From NCBI GenBank assembly GCA_016286165.1, contig JAEESE010000004.1, positions 1 through 64,000 on the forward strand: DNA of 64,000 bases, given 5' to 3'. Shown piece after piece: positions 42,035 through 50,544 of this stretch; the stretch's first letter is position 1; each line of letters begins with the position of its first letter. The position numbers were made by a program, and so were the translations under genes. Below the pieces are notes generated by a model. It searched no databases and was not told where the DNA came from. It saw nothing but the letters and a program-made list of their open reading frames with translations. Source of the stretch: Bacteroidaceae bacterium (GTDB lineage: Bacteria; Bacteroidota; Bacteroidia; Bacteroidales; Bacteroidaceae).

Positions 42035-43269
42035 CGTAGTATCGTTATGGGGTGATTGTCATTGAGTTGTATTCTTATGGGCGGATCTTGATGGAGCCCT
42101 AACGCATCGCAAGCCTCATCCCACAGGCGATGGCTGTCGGTGGTGACCTTGGGAGCCACGACGCTATTCATCACGATGACACCGTCTGGGGCTAAAACCG
42201 TCAGTACCTTCTCCATGATTTCCTTGAGACGACCGCCGTGGCCGCCGATGAAGACAGCATCGGGAGAAGGATACCCATCTGGGGCCTCCAAGAAGTCCCC
42301 GATATGTACCTCTATGCCTGGAGCGCCGTGGCGACGGCAGTTCTCGCGGATGATGGCTTCGCACTCAGGACGTATCTCGAAGGCTTCGATGTGGAGGTGA
42401 GGAAAGAGGAGGCGTGCCTCGATGCTGACGCTACCTGTGCAGGCTCCGATATCCCAGAAGACATGGCGGCGAGGGAGGTCGAGGGCCTGTAGCGTGAGCA
42501 ACCGAATCTGCATCTTCGTGATCATCTTCTTGCGACCATCGAGGAGCGCAAAGGAGTTGTCGGGGAGGCCGAATGCAGAGCGAACCCTCCCCCCGCCCTC
42601 CGTTTTAGGGAGGGAGCGATTACCTTCAAGGATTAAGCAATTCGGCATCGCGAAAGATTGAGAGGAGGCTTGCTCGAGTGTGATGGTGGTGACGCGTTCT
42701 TTGTCGGGATTGCCAAGATGCTCGCCGACGTGAATGATGTAGTTGTCATAGCCGTATTCGAGCATGCGCAGGGCGATGGCGGCAGGGGTATGCTCCTTGT
42801 CCGTGAGGATGCCTATCTTGGAAATGCGTTCGATGAGGGCACGGTCGAACTCCTGCCACGGGCGACCGGTGAGCGAGACAATACGCATGTCATGGTATGG
42901 AAGCAGGAGACGATGGGCGAGCATCTGAAGGGAGTTGAACGAGGGGAAGACACGAATGTCTGCATCCGGGAACTCGCGCTGTAAGGTCACGGCAAAGCCG
43001 AAGAAGAGGGGATCGCCGGAGGCAAAGACAATGATGGGAAGGCCTTCCTCTGGGCAAGGAAGAGAGTGAGTCTTATACCTCTCGAAGACGCTTCCCAACG
43101 GCACGATGATATCTATCCACTCCGCGTCCTCGGGCAGCAAGGGAGCTATAATCTCATGATGGCGTTTGCCGCCGGAGAAGACCTTGCCGGAGCAAATAAT
43201 CTCCATCACCTCAGGCGGAAACCAAGGATGAGGATGATCGGTGATGCCTATGACGATGAAACGCAACAT
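42022..43269 (-). CDS. cbiET: Precorrin-6Y C5,15-methyltransferase/decarboxylase (CbiE-CbiT)
   Basis: 415 residues. CbiE (about 1-212): FIVIGITDHPH, IIVFASGDPLFFGF, PSFNSLQMLAHRL. CbiT (about 235-415): FALLDGRKKMITKMQIRLL, VFWDIGACTGSVSIEA, AVFIGGHGGRLKEIM. The pair methylates C5 and C15 and decarboxylates the acetate on C12. The linker SLPKTEGGGRVRSAFGLPDN at about 214-232 is encoded by a GC-rich palindromic element. The gene starts 25 nt after the cbiHC stop. Confidence 0.93.
   Translation of the reverse strand: MLRFIVIGITDHPHPWFPPEVMEIICSGKVFSGGKRHHEIIAPLLPEDAEWIDIIVPLGSVFERYKTHSLPCPEEGLPIIVFASGDPLFFGFAVTLQREFPDADIRVFPSFNSLQMLAHRLLLPYHDMRIVSLTGRPWQEFDRALIERISKIGILTDKEHTPAAIALRMLEYGYDNYIIHVGEHLGNPDKERVTTITLEQASSQSFAMPNCLILEGNRSLPKTEGGGRVRSAFGLPDNSFALLDGRKKMITKMQIRLLTLQALDLPRRHVFWDIGACTGSVSIEARLLFPHLHIEAFEIRPECEAIIRENCRRHGAPGIEVHIGDFLEAPDGYPSPDAVFIGGHGGRLKEIMEKVLTVLAPDGVIVMNSVVAPKVTTDSHRLWDEACDALGLHQDPPIRIQLNDNHPITILRCRR
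42582..42617. repeat. GC-rich palindromic element at the CbiE/CbiT junction
   Basis: Minus strand CGCTCCCTCCCTAAAACGGAGGGCGGGGGGAGGG-type sequence (positions given), encoding SLPKTEGGGR. The CTCCCT/AGGGCGGGGGGAGGG blocks fit the family seen at 39009. Confidence 0.6.
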
Positions 43270-43293
43270 AATTCAATAGTTCAATGTTCTAAA

Positions 43294-44706
43294 TCACAGG
43301 TCGCGCCCGGGTTTAAGTAGTTCGGCATCGTCGTAGGTGAGTATGGCGTTGACGAGAGTAGCAGCGATATTGGAGCCTCCCTTGCGCCCCTCAACGATAA
43401 TCTTTGGAATCTGCGTCAACGTCTTGACGGCGTGCTTGCTCTCGCAGACATGAACGAAACCTACAGGCGCAGCAATGATGCCTGCTGGATGCAACTTGCC
43501 CTTACGCACGAGGTCGCAAATCTCGAAGAGGGCTGTCGGGGCATTACCTACCACATAGAGCGCGTCGGGATGCTCCTCTGCGGCCAGTTGCATAGCAGCC
43601 TGGCTACGGGTGATGTTGCGCTCATCGGCCATCTGTTTACTTCGTTGGTCGTTGATATAACAATGAACTTCGATGCCAAGCCTTTCCAATGCTCCCTTGC
43701 GTATTCCGCTGGCCGCCATGGTCACATCGGTGACGATGTGGCGTAGACTGCCGTCGGCTATCTTGTTATAGATGAGTTCCGTGGCACGCTCGTCCATCCA
43801 AAGGATCTTTTCCATGCCGAAATCGACGGTCGTGTGTATGGCATGGAGCAAAGGCCACAAGCGCCAATTCGGCACCTCTGGATTCTTCATCTCGGAGAGG
43901 ATGGTGCGGAAGGATTCGTTCATGATGGACTGGCCAATAGAAGACCCACCCCCGGGTACGCTTCTATAGTACCCCCTCGGCGTGATGAACTTGCCTTGCC
44001 ATTCATAACTCTGCGAGTTACCGATGATGAGGACACAGAACATATCGACTTGTTCGGGATCGAGCGCACCGAGGGTGGTGAGCGTGACTTCCTGTTCGGA
44101 ACGTCCTGCCTGGCGCACGATGCCTACGGGCGTACTCTCGCTGCGTCCTTCCACAAGGAAGAGCTCACGCAGACGATAGAGCTGCCAATAGCGACCATGC
44201 GACTTAGGATTATAGACCGCCGTGACGAAATCGCCGACAGCAGCGGCTCGGATGCGTTTCTCGATGAGCGCCCAAGGGGTCATCAGGTCAGAAAGCGAAA
44301 TGATGCAGAGGTCGTGGCCGATGGGAGCGCCGAGCAACGAGGCCGCCTTCTGGAAGGCGCTGATGCCGGGGATGACGGCAATCTCCAAAGGTGAAGAACC
44401 GAGGGAACGCTCGCGGCACATTTCGTAGATGAGCGGCGCCATGCCGTAGATGCCGGCATCGCCGGAGGAGATGACGACAACGGTTTTGCCCTCTTCGGCC
44501 AGGGTGAAAGCCTGTTCGGCACGTTCACGCTCGTGCTTCATGCCTGTATCGACGCATTCGCAGCCCTCGCGCAAGTACGGCTCAATGAATCGGAAATAAT
44601 ACTTGTAGCCAACGATGACATCTGCCTGACGGACAGCGTCAAGCACGGCAGGTGTCATATCTTCGGGGTTGCCAGGGCCGAGGCCCGCAACAATAATCTT
44701 CCTCAT
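43294..44706 (-). CDS. Fused precorrin-3B C17-methyltransferase and precorrin-8X methylmutase
   Basis: 470 residues. CbiH (about 1-245): IVAGLGPGNPEDMTP, VVISSGDAGIYGMAPL, IPGISAFQKAASLLGAPIGH, VTAVYNPKSHGR, IGNSQSY. CbiC (about 260-470): VTDVTMAASGIRKGALE, AAMQLAAEEHPDALYVVGNAP, AAPVGFVHVCESK with His for the 1,5-methyl shift, KGGSNIAATLVNAI. The two acts are far apart in the pathway (C17 methylation and the last ring rearrangement). The junction SVPGGGSSIGQ is a palindromic element. Driven by the -7 box at 44726-44733. Confidence 0.93.
   Translation of the reverse strand: MRKIIVAGLGPGNPEDMTPAVLDAVRQADVIVGYKYYFRFIEPYLREGCECVDTGMKHERERAEQAFTLAEEGKTVVVISSGDAGIYGMAPLIYEMCRERSLGSSPLEIAVIPGISAFQKAASLLGAPIGHDLCIISLSDLMTPWALIEKRIRAAAVGDFVTAVYNPKSHGRYWQLYRLRELFLVEGRSESTPVGIVRQAGRSEQEVTLTTLGALDPEQVDMFCVLIIGNSQSYEWQGKFITPRGYYRSVPGGGSSIGQSIMNESFRTILSEMKNPEVPNWRLWPLLHAIHTTVDFGMEKILWMDERATELIYNKIADGSLRHIVTDVTMAASGIRKGALERLGIEVHCYINDQRSKQMADERNITRSQAAMQLAAEEHPDALYVVGNAPTALFEICDLVRKGKLHPAGIIAAPVGFVHVCESKHAVKTLTQIPKIIVEGRKGGSNIAATLVNAILTYDDAELLKPGRDL
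43940..43979. repeat. Palindromic element at the CbiH/CbiC junction
   Basis: Minus strand GGGGGTAC...GTACCCGGGGG followed by TGGGTCTTC, the last block identical to the end of the 39009/39176 copies. It encodes YYRSVPGGGSSIG between the two domains. Confidence 0.6.
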
Positions 44707-44725
44707 AACCTTTGGTTTTCGGGCA

Positions 44726-44733
44726 CAAAGATA
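44726..44733 (-). promoter_or_regulatory. -7 element TATCTTTG ahead of the cobalamin biosynthesis genes
   Basis: Minus strand TATCTTTG, 20 nt upstream of the cbiHC start, in the 37-nt gap after the TonB receptor gene. It implies a short leader without riboswitch, so the cob genes may be expressed apart from the upstream transport genes. Confidence 0.6.
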
Positions 44734-44743
44734 ACAATACTTT

Positions 44744-46864
44744 TTAATACTTCATCCTCAGACTCACAATAAATGAGCGTCCGGGATTAATTGTAGAGAA
44801 ATTGGAGTTCCAATACGAATTGTCGCGCTGGTTGAAGAGGTTCTCGATGCCGAGGCCAGGCTCCAGCGTGAAATGATTGAGAACGATAGTGTGGCGCGTG
44901 GTCAGGTCCCATTGGCTGAAGCCGTCGGCATAACCGTAGGTGCTGCTGTAGCGCTCACCTTGCAGGTGACCGTTGAGGGACACGTTCAAATGATAGTCGC
45001 CCCAGGTGTGATCCCACGAAGCGAGGACGTTGCCAACGTGCTTGACACTCTTGTCCACGGGCGATGTGGTGATGACGTACTGCTGGGCTTTCTTGTCAAG
45101 GGTCTGCGTCTCAGCCTCGGAATCGGTGAAGGTATAACCGCCGCCAATGGTGAAGCCGGCAGGCAGGAGGAACTTGACCGAGGCGCTGATGCCGCGGAGC
45201 GTGGCACGGTCGATATTGTCGCGTTGACGAATGGTGGACCAGCCGTCGGCCTGCTGGGCGCTGAGATTAGCGTCGGCGGCAATCTCGTCGTCGGTCATCG
45301 TGCGATAGTTGATCATATCGCGAATCTTATTCATAAAGCCTGTGACGCTGATGCTCATCCATCGGTTGCTGTACTCGGCATTGAGGTTGAAGAAATGATT
45401 CTTCTCGGGTTTCAAGTCCTTGTTGTAGAGCGTATAGCGTGCGGCAGTCTTAGCTTGGTCGGTGGCATAGAGCTGCGAGAGCGTGGGCGTGCGATAGCCG
45501 CCTGCATAGCTGGCACGCAGACGGAAGCCGCCGATATGATAGAAGAGACCGGCGTTGGGGGTGAAGGCAGCGCCGAAATGGTCATTCTGCGTATAGCGCA
45601 GGCCGACGACGGCATCCAGGCCTTTCACGATGTTCAGCTCATCCTGTGCGAAGAGATTGTAGGTGTTGGTGGTCTCGAAATCGATGTTGTCGCTCTGGCT
45701 GCTGAGGCTCTCCTGTACAAATTCAGCTCCAGCTGAGAGTTTGTTCCAATCGGCAAGACGGAAGATGCCGCGGAGCGTCTCGTTGACGTAGTGGGTGCGC
45801 TTGCGCGTCTCGTCGTAGGCTTCTTTGTCGGCAGTCTGCCAATAGTCGTATTTCGAGGAGAAATTGTCGCTGAAGACGTCGAGGTAAACGTGGATGCGGG
45901 CATTGGGCGTCCAGCGGGCGCCGCCGCCGTAAGTGTAGGAGGTGTGATGGAGGTCGTAGGTATAGGCGGCCTTGGGGGTGTAGGTGTAGGTGGAACCCGA
46001 CGGGGAACCGTCGGGCACGGTGGCCTTAGATTTTTTTTGGGTAAAGTAGGAGGCGGTTTGGGGGCGGTCGGTGAGGTTGTCGTAGTAGGAACCGCGGATG
46101 TAGGCGGACCAGCGGCTGTCGAACTTCCATTCGAGGCGCTCGCTGATATTGTTGCCGTGGAAGCCGGTGGACATGGGGCGCCCTGTGAGCTTCAGCACCT
46201 CTGTGCCGTCCTCGTCGAAGGCCTGGTAATGGTTCACCTGCCAGTTGTCAGCCTGATGATGGGCGTAGGACGTCTGCGACGTCAGCTTGCCGGCATTGAC
46301 GTCCACGTTGACTTCCTCGTCAAAGCGGCCGTGGTTCATCAGTTTGGTGAACGAAGAGGCTGAGACGGGCTCGCGGCCATCGTCGGTGATGATATTGATG
46401 ACGCCGGCTATGGCATCGCTGCCATAGAGTGCCGAGGCCGCACCGCTATAGACCTCTATGCGTCGCACATTGTTCATGTTAATACGGCTCCAACGGTCAT
46501 CGCCGCTTACGCGTTTGCCATTCTCGAGGATGACGATATAGTCGTCGCTCACGCCGTTGAAGTTGACGAAGGTTCCCATGCCGTTGGTGTGGGTGGTGAT
46601 GGTGGTGGTCAGTTTGGTCAGGGCATCCTGAAGGGTCGTCACCTGTGCGTCCTTCAACTCTTTAGCGGTGATGACTTTTACGGCAACGGGCGAGTTGTCG
46701 GCGCGGTGGTAAGTGCCTGTGCCTGTGATGACAACGGGGTTGAGATCGTGTGACGTTGAAAGGGAATCCGAACGGGAAGAGCGCTCGGTGCTTTGCGCAA
46801 AGGCGGTGCTCCCCATCGCGAGGAGCACCGTCAATAAGCAGATAGTATTTATGGTGTGATTCAT
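44744..46864 (-). CDS. btuB: TonB-dependent outer-membrane receptor, corrinoid type
   Basis: 706 residues with a signal peptide (LLTVLLAMGSTAFAQ). The plug (about 40-160) has DLNPVVITGTGTYHRAD as TonB box region, LQDALTKLT, IEVYSGAASALYGSDAIAGVINIIT. The 22-strand barrel ends at RSFIVSLRMKY (terminal aromatic). A cobalamin or corrinoid substrate is inferred from the B12 riboswitch at the head of the unit and the cob genes after it. It resembles the second receptor at 47952-50093. Named btuB by context. Confidence 0.85.
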   Translation of the reverse strand: MNHTINTICLLTVLLAMGSTAFAQSTERSSRSDSLSTSHDLNPVVITGTGTYHRADNSPVAVKVITAKELKDAQVTTLQDALTKLTTTITTHTNGMGTFVNFNGVSDDYIVILENGKRVSGDDRWSRINMNNVRRIEVYSGAASALYGSDAIAGVINIITDDGREPVSASSFTKLMNHGRFDEEVNVDVNAGKLTSQTSYAHHQADNWQVNHYQAFDEDGTEVLKLTGRPMSTGFHGNNISERLEWKFDSRWSAYIRGSYYDNLTDRPQTASYFTQKKSKATVPDGSPSGSTYTYTPKAAYTYDLHHTSYTYGGGARWTPNARIHVYLDVFSDNFSSKYDYWQTADKEAYDETRKRTHYVNETLRGIFRLADWNKLSAGAEFVQESLSSQSDNIDFETTNTYNLFAQDELNIVKGLDAVVGLRYTQNDHFGAAFTPNAGLFYHIGGFRLRASYAGGYRTPTLSQLYATDQAKTAARYTLYNKDLKPEKNHFFNLNAEYSNRWMSISVTGFMNKIRDMINYRTMTDDEIAADANLSAQQADGWSTIRQRDNIDRATLRGISASVKFLLPAGFTIGGGYTFTDSEAETQTLDKKAQQYVITTSPVDKSVKHVGNVLASWDHTWGDYHLNVSLNGHLQGERYSSTYGYADGFSQWDLTTRHTIVLNHFTLEPGLGIENLFNQRDNSYWNSNFSTINPGRSFIVSLRMKY

Positions 46865-46873
46865 GGATCTTGT

Positions 46874-47965
46874 TTACTCCTCAGGATTCTTGGAGTGGTA
46901 GTAGTCGAGCGGTTCGCCGTTGATGGCGTCCTGCGTATGCTGCATCCACACGTTGCGGATAGTGGGCAGTTCGAGTAAGCCCTTCTCAATCATGGTGGAG
47001 TTGTTGCACTCGTAGCCCATGTGGTGGAAGAACATCTTCCATGAGGTGTCCTCCACCTCACCTTCTTCGTTGGCTTCGAAGCCGTTGTCCCAAGCGTCGT
47101 CATCGCCAGCCATGTCGTTGTGACCATGGTCACCGTCAATAGACATCAGCGGGTGACAGAACACCTTACCGCTGGTGATGCCGGCAGCCTGCATACGCTC
47201 GAGGACGTTTGTCTTGAAGTTCTCCATCATATCTACGGTACCGACGAAGTAGTTCTTGCTATAGGTCTGCAGCGCCTCTTCGAGTTCGGTGTAGCGCACG
47301 TTAGCCTTGTAGGTGTCGTAGCTGTCGGGGTTGCCATGGCCCATGAAGGCCACTACGCCCTGAGCTGCCTTGTCCTTGTAGAGGGCATTGAGCTGTTTGG
47401 CCACTTCGGGCACGTCCTTGTCCTTGTCCTGGAGGAGGGGCACACCGAGCTTCACAACAACCTTCGAGAGGTACTCGTCGTCGAGGTCGCCGTTGGCGTT
47501 GTTAGCGAAGTCCTTGATATAGTTGATCACGCGTGTATATTCCTCGCCGGGAATCACCTGGAGGCTCTGCACGACGATCTCGCTGTAGCGCACACCCTCG
47601 GCTGCGAAGGCATTGAGCCAGAAGTTAGGAGCATAGAAGTTGCGGGGGTCAACGTTCTCGCCGGCAGCTGCACGGTTGATGCAGATGGCTGACGAGAAAG
47701 AGAGGAATACGTCGTAGCCGGGGAACTTCTGCTTGTAGGCCGTGACGGTGCCGTCGAAGGCATCGTAAGCCTGCTGCCAAGTGGAACCGAAGGCCACGAG
47801 CAGGATAGCCTTGCTCTGTTTCTTGTTGGCCTTGATGTTCTTGGTCACAGCATTCTGGTATTTCTGCCAGTTGCCTGTTTCATCATCATCATTGTCGCAA
47901 GCGACGAAGCCTGCCGACAGGGCGATAGCTGCGAGAGCCATCATAAAGAACTTAATCTTCTTCAT
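46874..47965 (-). CDS. cbiK: CbiK-type sirohydrochlorin cobaltochelatase, lipoprotein
   Basis: 363 residues of a type II chelatase. AILLVAFGSTWQQAYDAFDG opens the first half, VVQSLQVIPGEEY is typical, and the metal-binding His residues are in VAFMGHGNPDSYDTY and FCHPLMSIDGDHGHNDMAG. CbiK inserts cobalt into sirohydrochlorin, normally in the cytoplasm. Here it carries a lipoprotein signal (LSAGFVACDND) and an acidic linker, so it should act outside the cytoplasmic membrane. It sits between two TonB receptors, which suggests handling of metal or tetrapyrrole at the envelope rather than the biosynthetic step. Start overlaps the upstream stop by 14 nt. Confidence 0.87.
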   Translation of the reverse strand: MKKIKFFMMALAAIALSAGFVACDNDDDETGNWQKYQNAVTKNIKANKKQSKAILLVAFGSTWQQAYDAFDGTVTAYKQKFPGYDVFLSFSSAICINRAAAGENVDPRNFYAPNFWLNAFAAEGVRYSEIVVQSLQVIPGEEYTRVINYIKDFANNANGDLDDEYLSKVVVKLGVPLLQDKDKDVPEVAKQLNALYKDKAAQGVVAFMGHGNPDSYDTYKANVRYTELEEALQTYSKNYFVGTVDMMENFKTNVLERMQAAGITSGKVFCHPLMSIDGDHGHNDMAGDDDAWDNGFEANEEGEVEDTSWKMFFHHMGYECNNSTMIEKGLLELPTIRNVWMQHTQDAINGEPLDYYHSKNPEE

Positions 47966-50093
47966 TGTAACTTTGTTTTGAATTGGTTATAAATGATTGG
48001 AACTTATATTTTCCTTGATTGAAGCGAAGGGTCACGGAGGCATATACGGTGGTGCCGGGCGTGGTGGTGCCGAGGTGCAGGCCATGGGGCGTGCGATCGA
48101 TGTAGTTGAAGAGGTTGTCCACGCCAGCCTCCAAGCGGAGGGTGAGACCGCGCGACTGAATAGCACGGCACAGGAGGTCGTGCGTTGTGGTCAGGCGCCA
48201 AATGTGGTAGGCTTTGCCGTTGCCGTTGAGCTGGTAATAACGCTTTGACGAGGCACGGCCGTAGATACCAAGGCCGAGACGATACGGGCGGCGGAAGCGG
48301 TGGTTCCATGTCCCGAACCAGTTGGCTTTGTGATGCGCCATGCCGTCGATGACGACCTCCGTCATGCGCTCGTGGTCGCTATCGTACTGGTGGGCATCGG
48401 TGTCGAGGTAGCTATAGGAGCCGCCCACGGCAAATTCCTTCACGGCATAGCGCACGTTGAAGTCCACGCCTACGGTACGGGCATCCTCGAGGTTCTGATA
48501 CTGCCGCGTCTTATGCAGCTCGTATTGCGTCTGATACTCCTCGGGGGCACGGTAGTTGGGTATGGTCACGAGATTGATCATATCCTCTACCTTATTAATA
48601 TAACCCGTGACGCTCATCGACAAGCCACCCACGTTGACCTCGGCGCTCACCGAGCCGTAGTTGCTGGTTTGCGGGCGCAGGTCGGCATTGCCAAGATAGA
48701 GGTATGTGCCGTTCATCTCGCGGACGTAGCGGTAGTGCTTTTCCTTGGGCGTCGGCGTCTTGAAGCCCTGTGACCAGGCGGCTCGCAGGCGCAGCCAGTC
48801 CGTGGGCGAGACCATGGCCGACAGCTTCGGTGTCAGGTGCAAGCCGAACTGCTGGTTGCGGTCGAGGCGCAGGCCGCCCGTCAGCTGCAGCCATCGCAAG
48901 GGGCTGTACTCGTCCTGCGCATAGAGCGCTTCGGTGTTATCGGTCACCGTGCCGCCATGATCCACGCGCATCGGAGCGTGCAGCCAGTCGAAGCGCATCT
49001 CCACGCCGGCGCTCAGACGGTTGTTGGCGGGCAGTTCGAAGACGCCTTTCAGGTGAGCCATCGTGCGCCGCTGGTCGCTCTGCAGGTTGCGTTGTTCGGG
49101 GAAATAAGGGAAGTAGTGTGTGAAGTGGCCGTAGGGGTCGTAGCCGTCAACGAGCGTCGTGTCCGTAAACACGTATTCGTAGGCATGGCGGTTCCAGTCC
49201 ACGTCCAGCGTCACCACACCCTTGTCCATGGTCCATTTGCCGCCCACCGCTGCCGAGGCGTTGCGATAGGCGAGGTCGTAGGTCTTCACGTCCACGGCGG
49301 CGTATTTGCCCGACGGACGGTAGATGCGCTTGCGATAGATGCTGCCCTCGGCGTAGAAATCGAGGTTGGGGGTTGGGGAGTATGTCAGCCGCTCCGCCAC
49401 CTGCCAGTTGGTGTGGCGGTTCACGGTCATGTTGCGCGAGTCGTAGATGGGAAATTCGGTCTGACGGGGGTCTTCGTGCGACGTGTTCTGCCAGCCGTCG
49501 CTGTGCTGCAACTGGAAATTGGTGAGCGACGACACCTTGCCGATAGCAAAGCCTACGCTATTGTGCTGACGCCAGTCATTGTAGCTGCCGCCGCGCGTGG
49601 TGTTCTCGATGAGCAGGCCGTCGCGGTCGTACTTGCGGGTGATGATGTTCACCACGCCCGCTATGGCATCCGAGCCGTAGAGCGCCGACGCCGCACCTTT
49701 GACAATCTCGATACGCTCGATACGGGCAGGGTCGATGAGCCCCAAGTCGTTCTGCCCGCCATTGTCGCCGTGCAGCCGTTTGCCGTCTATTAATATAAGT
49801 ATATAGGCGTTGCCAAGGCCGTTCATCTGCATCTGGCTGCCCATATCGTCCTCGTTGAAAGCGAAGCTGGCGGTCAGCCCGGCGAGGATATCCTCGATGC
49901 TGCGCCCCCCGTACTGCTCCAGTTCGCGGCGCGTGATGACCTCCGTCTGCACGGGCACGTCCTTCAGCCGGTGCTGAGTGCCAGTACCGGTAACGACTAC
50001 TTCTTCCATACGGTTCGTATGTAGAGAGTCCTGTGCTGTGGAAGGGATAGCGAGGCACACGAATGCCGCCGCTGCAGTAAACAGATGTTTCAT
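47952..50093 (-). CDS. btuB: TonB-dependent outer-membrane receptor under the B12 riboswitch
   Basis: 713 residues. Signal peptide (AAAAFVCLAIPSTAQ), TonB-box region VVVTGTGTQHRLKD, plug motifs VITRRELEQYGGRSIEDILAG, IEIVKGAASALYGSDAIAGV, then a barrel ending VYASVTLRFNQGKY. First gene after the cobalamin riboswitch, hence probably a corrinoid receptor. The paralogue at 44744 shares plug blocks but differs in loops, so the pair may divide substrates (for example cobalamin against cobinamide or a metal tetrapyrrole). Confidence 0.87.
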   Translation of the reverse strand: MKHLFTAAAAFVCLAIPSTAQDSLHTNRMEEVVVTGTGTQHRLKDVPVQTEVITRRELEQYGGRSIEDILAGLTASFAFNEDDMGSQMQMNGLGNAYILILIDGKRLHGDNGGQNDLGLIDPARIERIEIVKGAASALYGSDAIAGVVNIITRKYDRDGLLIENTTRGGSYNDWRQHNSVGFAIGKVSSLTNFQLQHSDGWQNTSHEDPRQTEFPIYDSRNMTVNRHTNWQVAERLTYSPTPNLDFYAEGSIYRKRIYRPSGKYAAVDVKTYDLAYRNASAAVGGKWTMDKGVVTLDVDWNRHAYEYVFTDTTLVDGYDPYGHFTHYFPYFPEQRNLQSDQRRTMAHLKGVFELPANNRLSAGVEMRFDWLHAPMRVDHGGTVTDNTEALYAQDEYSPLRWLQLTGGLRLDRNQQFGLHLTPKLSAMVSPTDWLRLRAAWSQGFKTPTPKEKHYRYVREMNGTYLYLGNADLRPQTSNYGSVSAEVNVGGLSMSVTGYINKVEDMINLVTIPNYRAPEEYQTQYELHKTRQYQNLEDARTVGVDFNVRYAVKEFAVGGSYSYLDTDAHQYDSDHERMTEVVIDGMAHHKANWFGTWNHRFRRPYRLGLGIYGRASSKRYYQLNGNGKAYHIWRLTTTHDLLCRAIQSRGLTLRLEAGVDNLFNYIDRTPHGLHLGTTTPGTTVYASVTLRFNQGKYKFQSFITNSKQSYNEED

Positions 50094-50139
50094 CGAACTC
50101 GCTCGCGCCTATTCCTGGACGCCGCTTAAATGAACGAAA

Positions 50140-50305
50140 CTTCGGCAGGTCTTCTGGCTTTCCCCCGCCTGTCCTACCTTCCCAGCTTGCAGCCAGTGGC
50201 GTTATATGGACAGGCGCTTTCTATGGGGGATTACAGCTGCAGGAACAGCCCCGGATTCTCACCGGATTCCCTTGCATCGAGGACACTCGGGCCCACGATT
50301 GCCTT
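50140..50305 (-). promoter_or_regulatory. Cobalamin (B12) riboswitch
   Basis: The minus strand carries the class hallmarks in order: AAGGGAATCCGGTGAGAAT, CCGGGGCTGTTCCTGC and AGCTGTAATC (core), then GCCACTGG (B12 box), and finally GGGAAGGTAGGACAGGCG with GCCAGAAGACCTGCC. It lies 50 nt upstream of the receptor start at 50093. Binding of adenosylcobalamin (or a related form) would repress the receptor-CbiK-receptor unit. Confidence 0.95.
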
Positions 50306-50315
50306 GTTTCGGGTG

Positions 50316-50323
50316 CAAAGGTA
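50316..50323 (-). promoter_or_regulatory. -7 element TACCTTTG of the riboswitch transcript
   Basis: Minus strand TACCTTTG, with TTG 18 bp upstream, just before the riboswitch aptamer. The transcript would begin near 50309. Confidence 0.65.
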
Positions 50324-50472
50324 TACATTTCTTTAATAACGCAAGCGCTTTTTCTCAGATTATTTCCATCGTACATCATTTTTTTTACTCCACGACTTTC
50401 ATTAAGAAAAAAGAGACATGTTGTGCTTATTACAAAAATACATATTTTTCAATTAGGCACAAAGCACAATAA

Positions 50473-50500
50473 AGGGGCAAAAGCTTTTACTATTGCCCCT
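50473..50500 (-). terminator. Intrinsic terminator after the GH20 gene
   Basis: AGGGGCAA (50473-50480) pairs with TTGCCCCT (50493-50500); on the minus strand it is followed by TTTATT. It lies 45 nt past the GH20 stop. The stretch 50324-50472 shows no gene. Confidence 0.65.
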
Positions 50501-50544
50501 CTAAAAAACGTGTGAAACGTAACCTGTGATAAAGATATGAGCAG

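Noticed and set aside
48837..49793. 318-codon open frame on the plus strand, antisense to the TonB receptor
   Set aside because: The receptor on the minus strand is complete with signal, plug and barrel. The antisense frame is a by-product of high-GC third positions.
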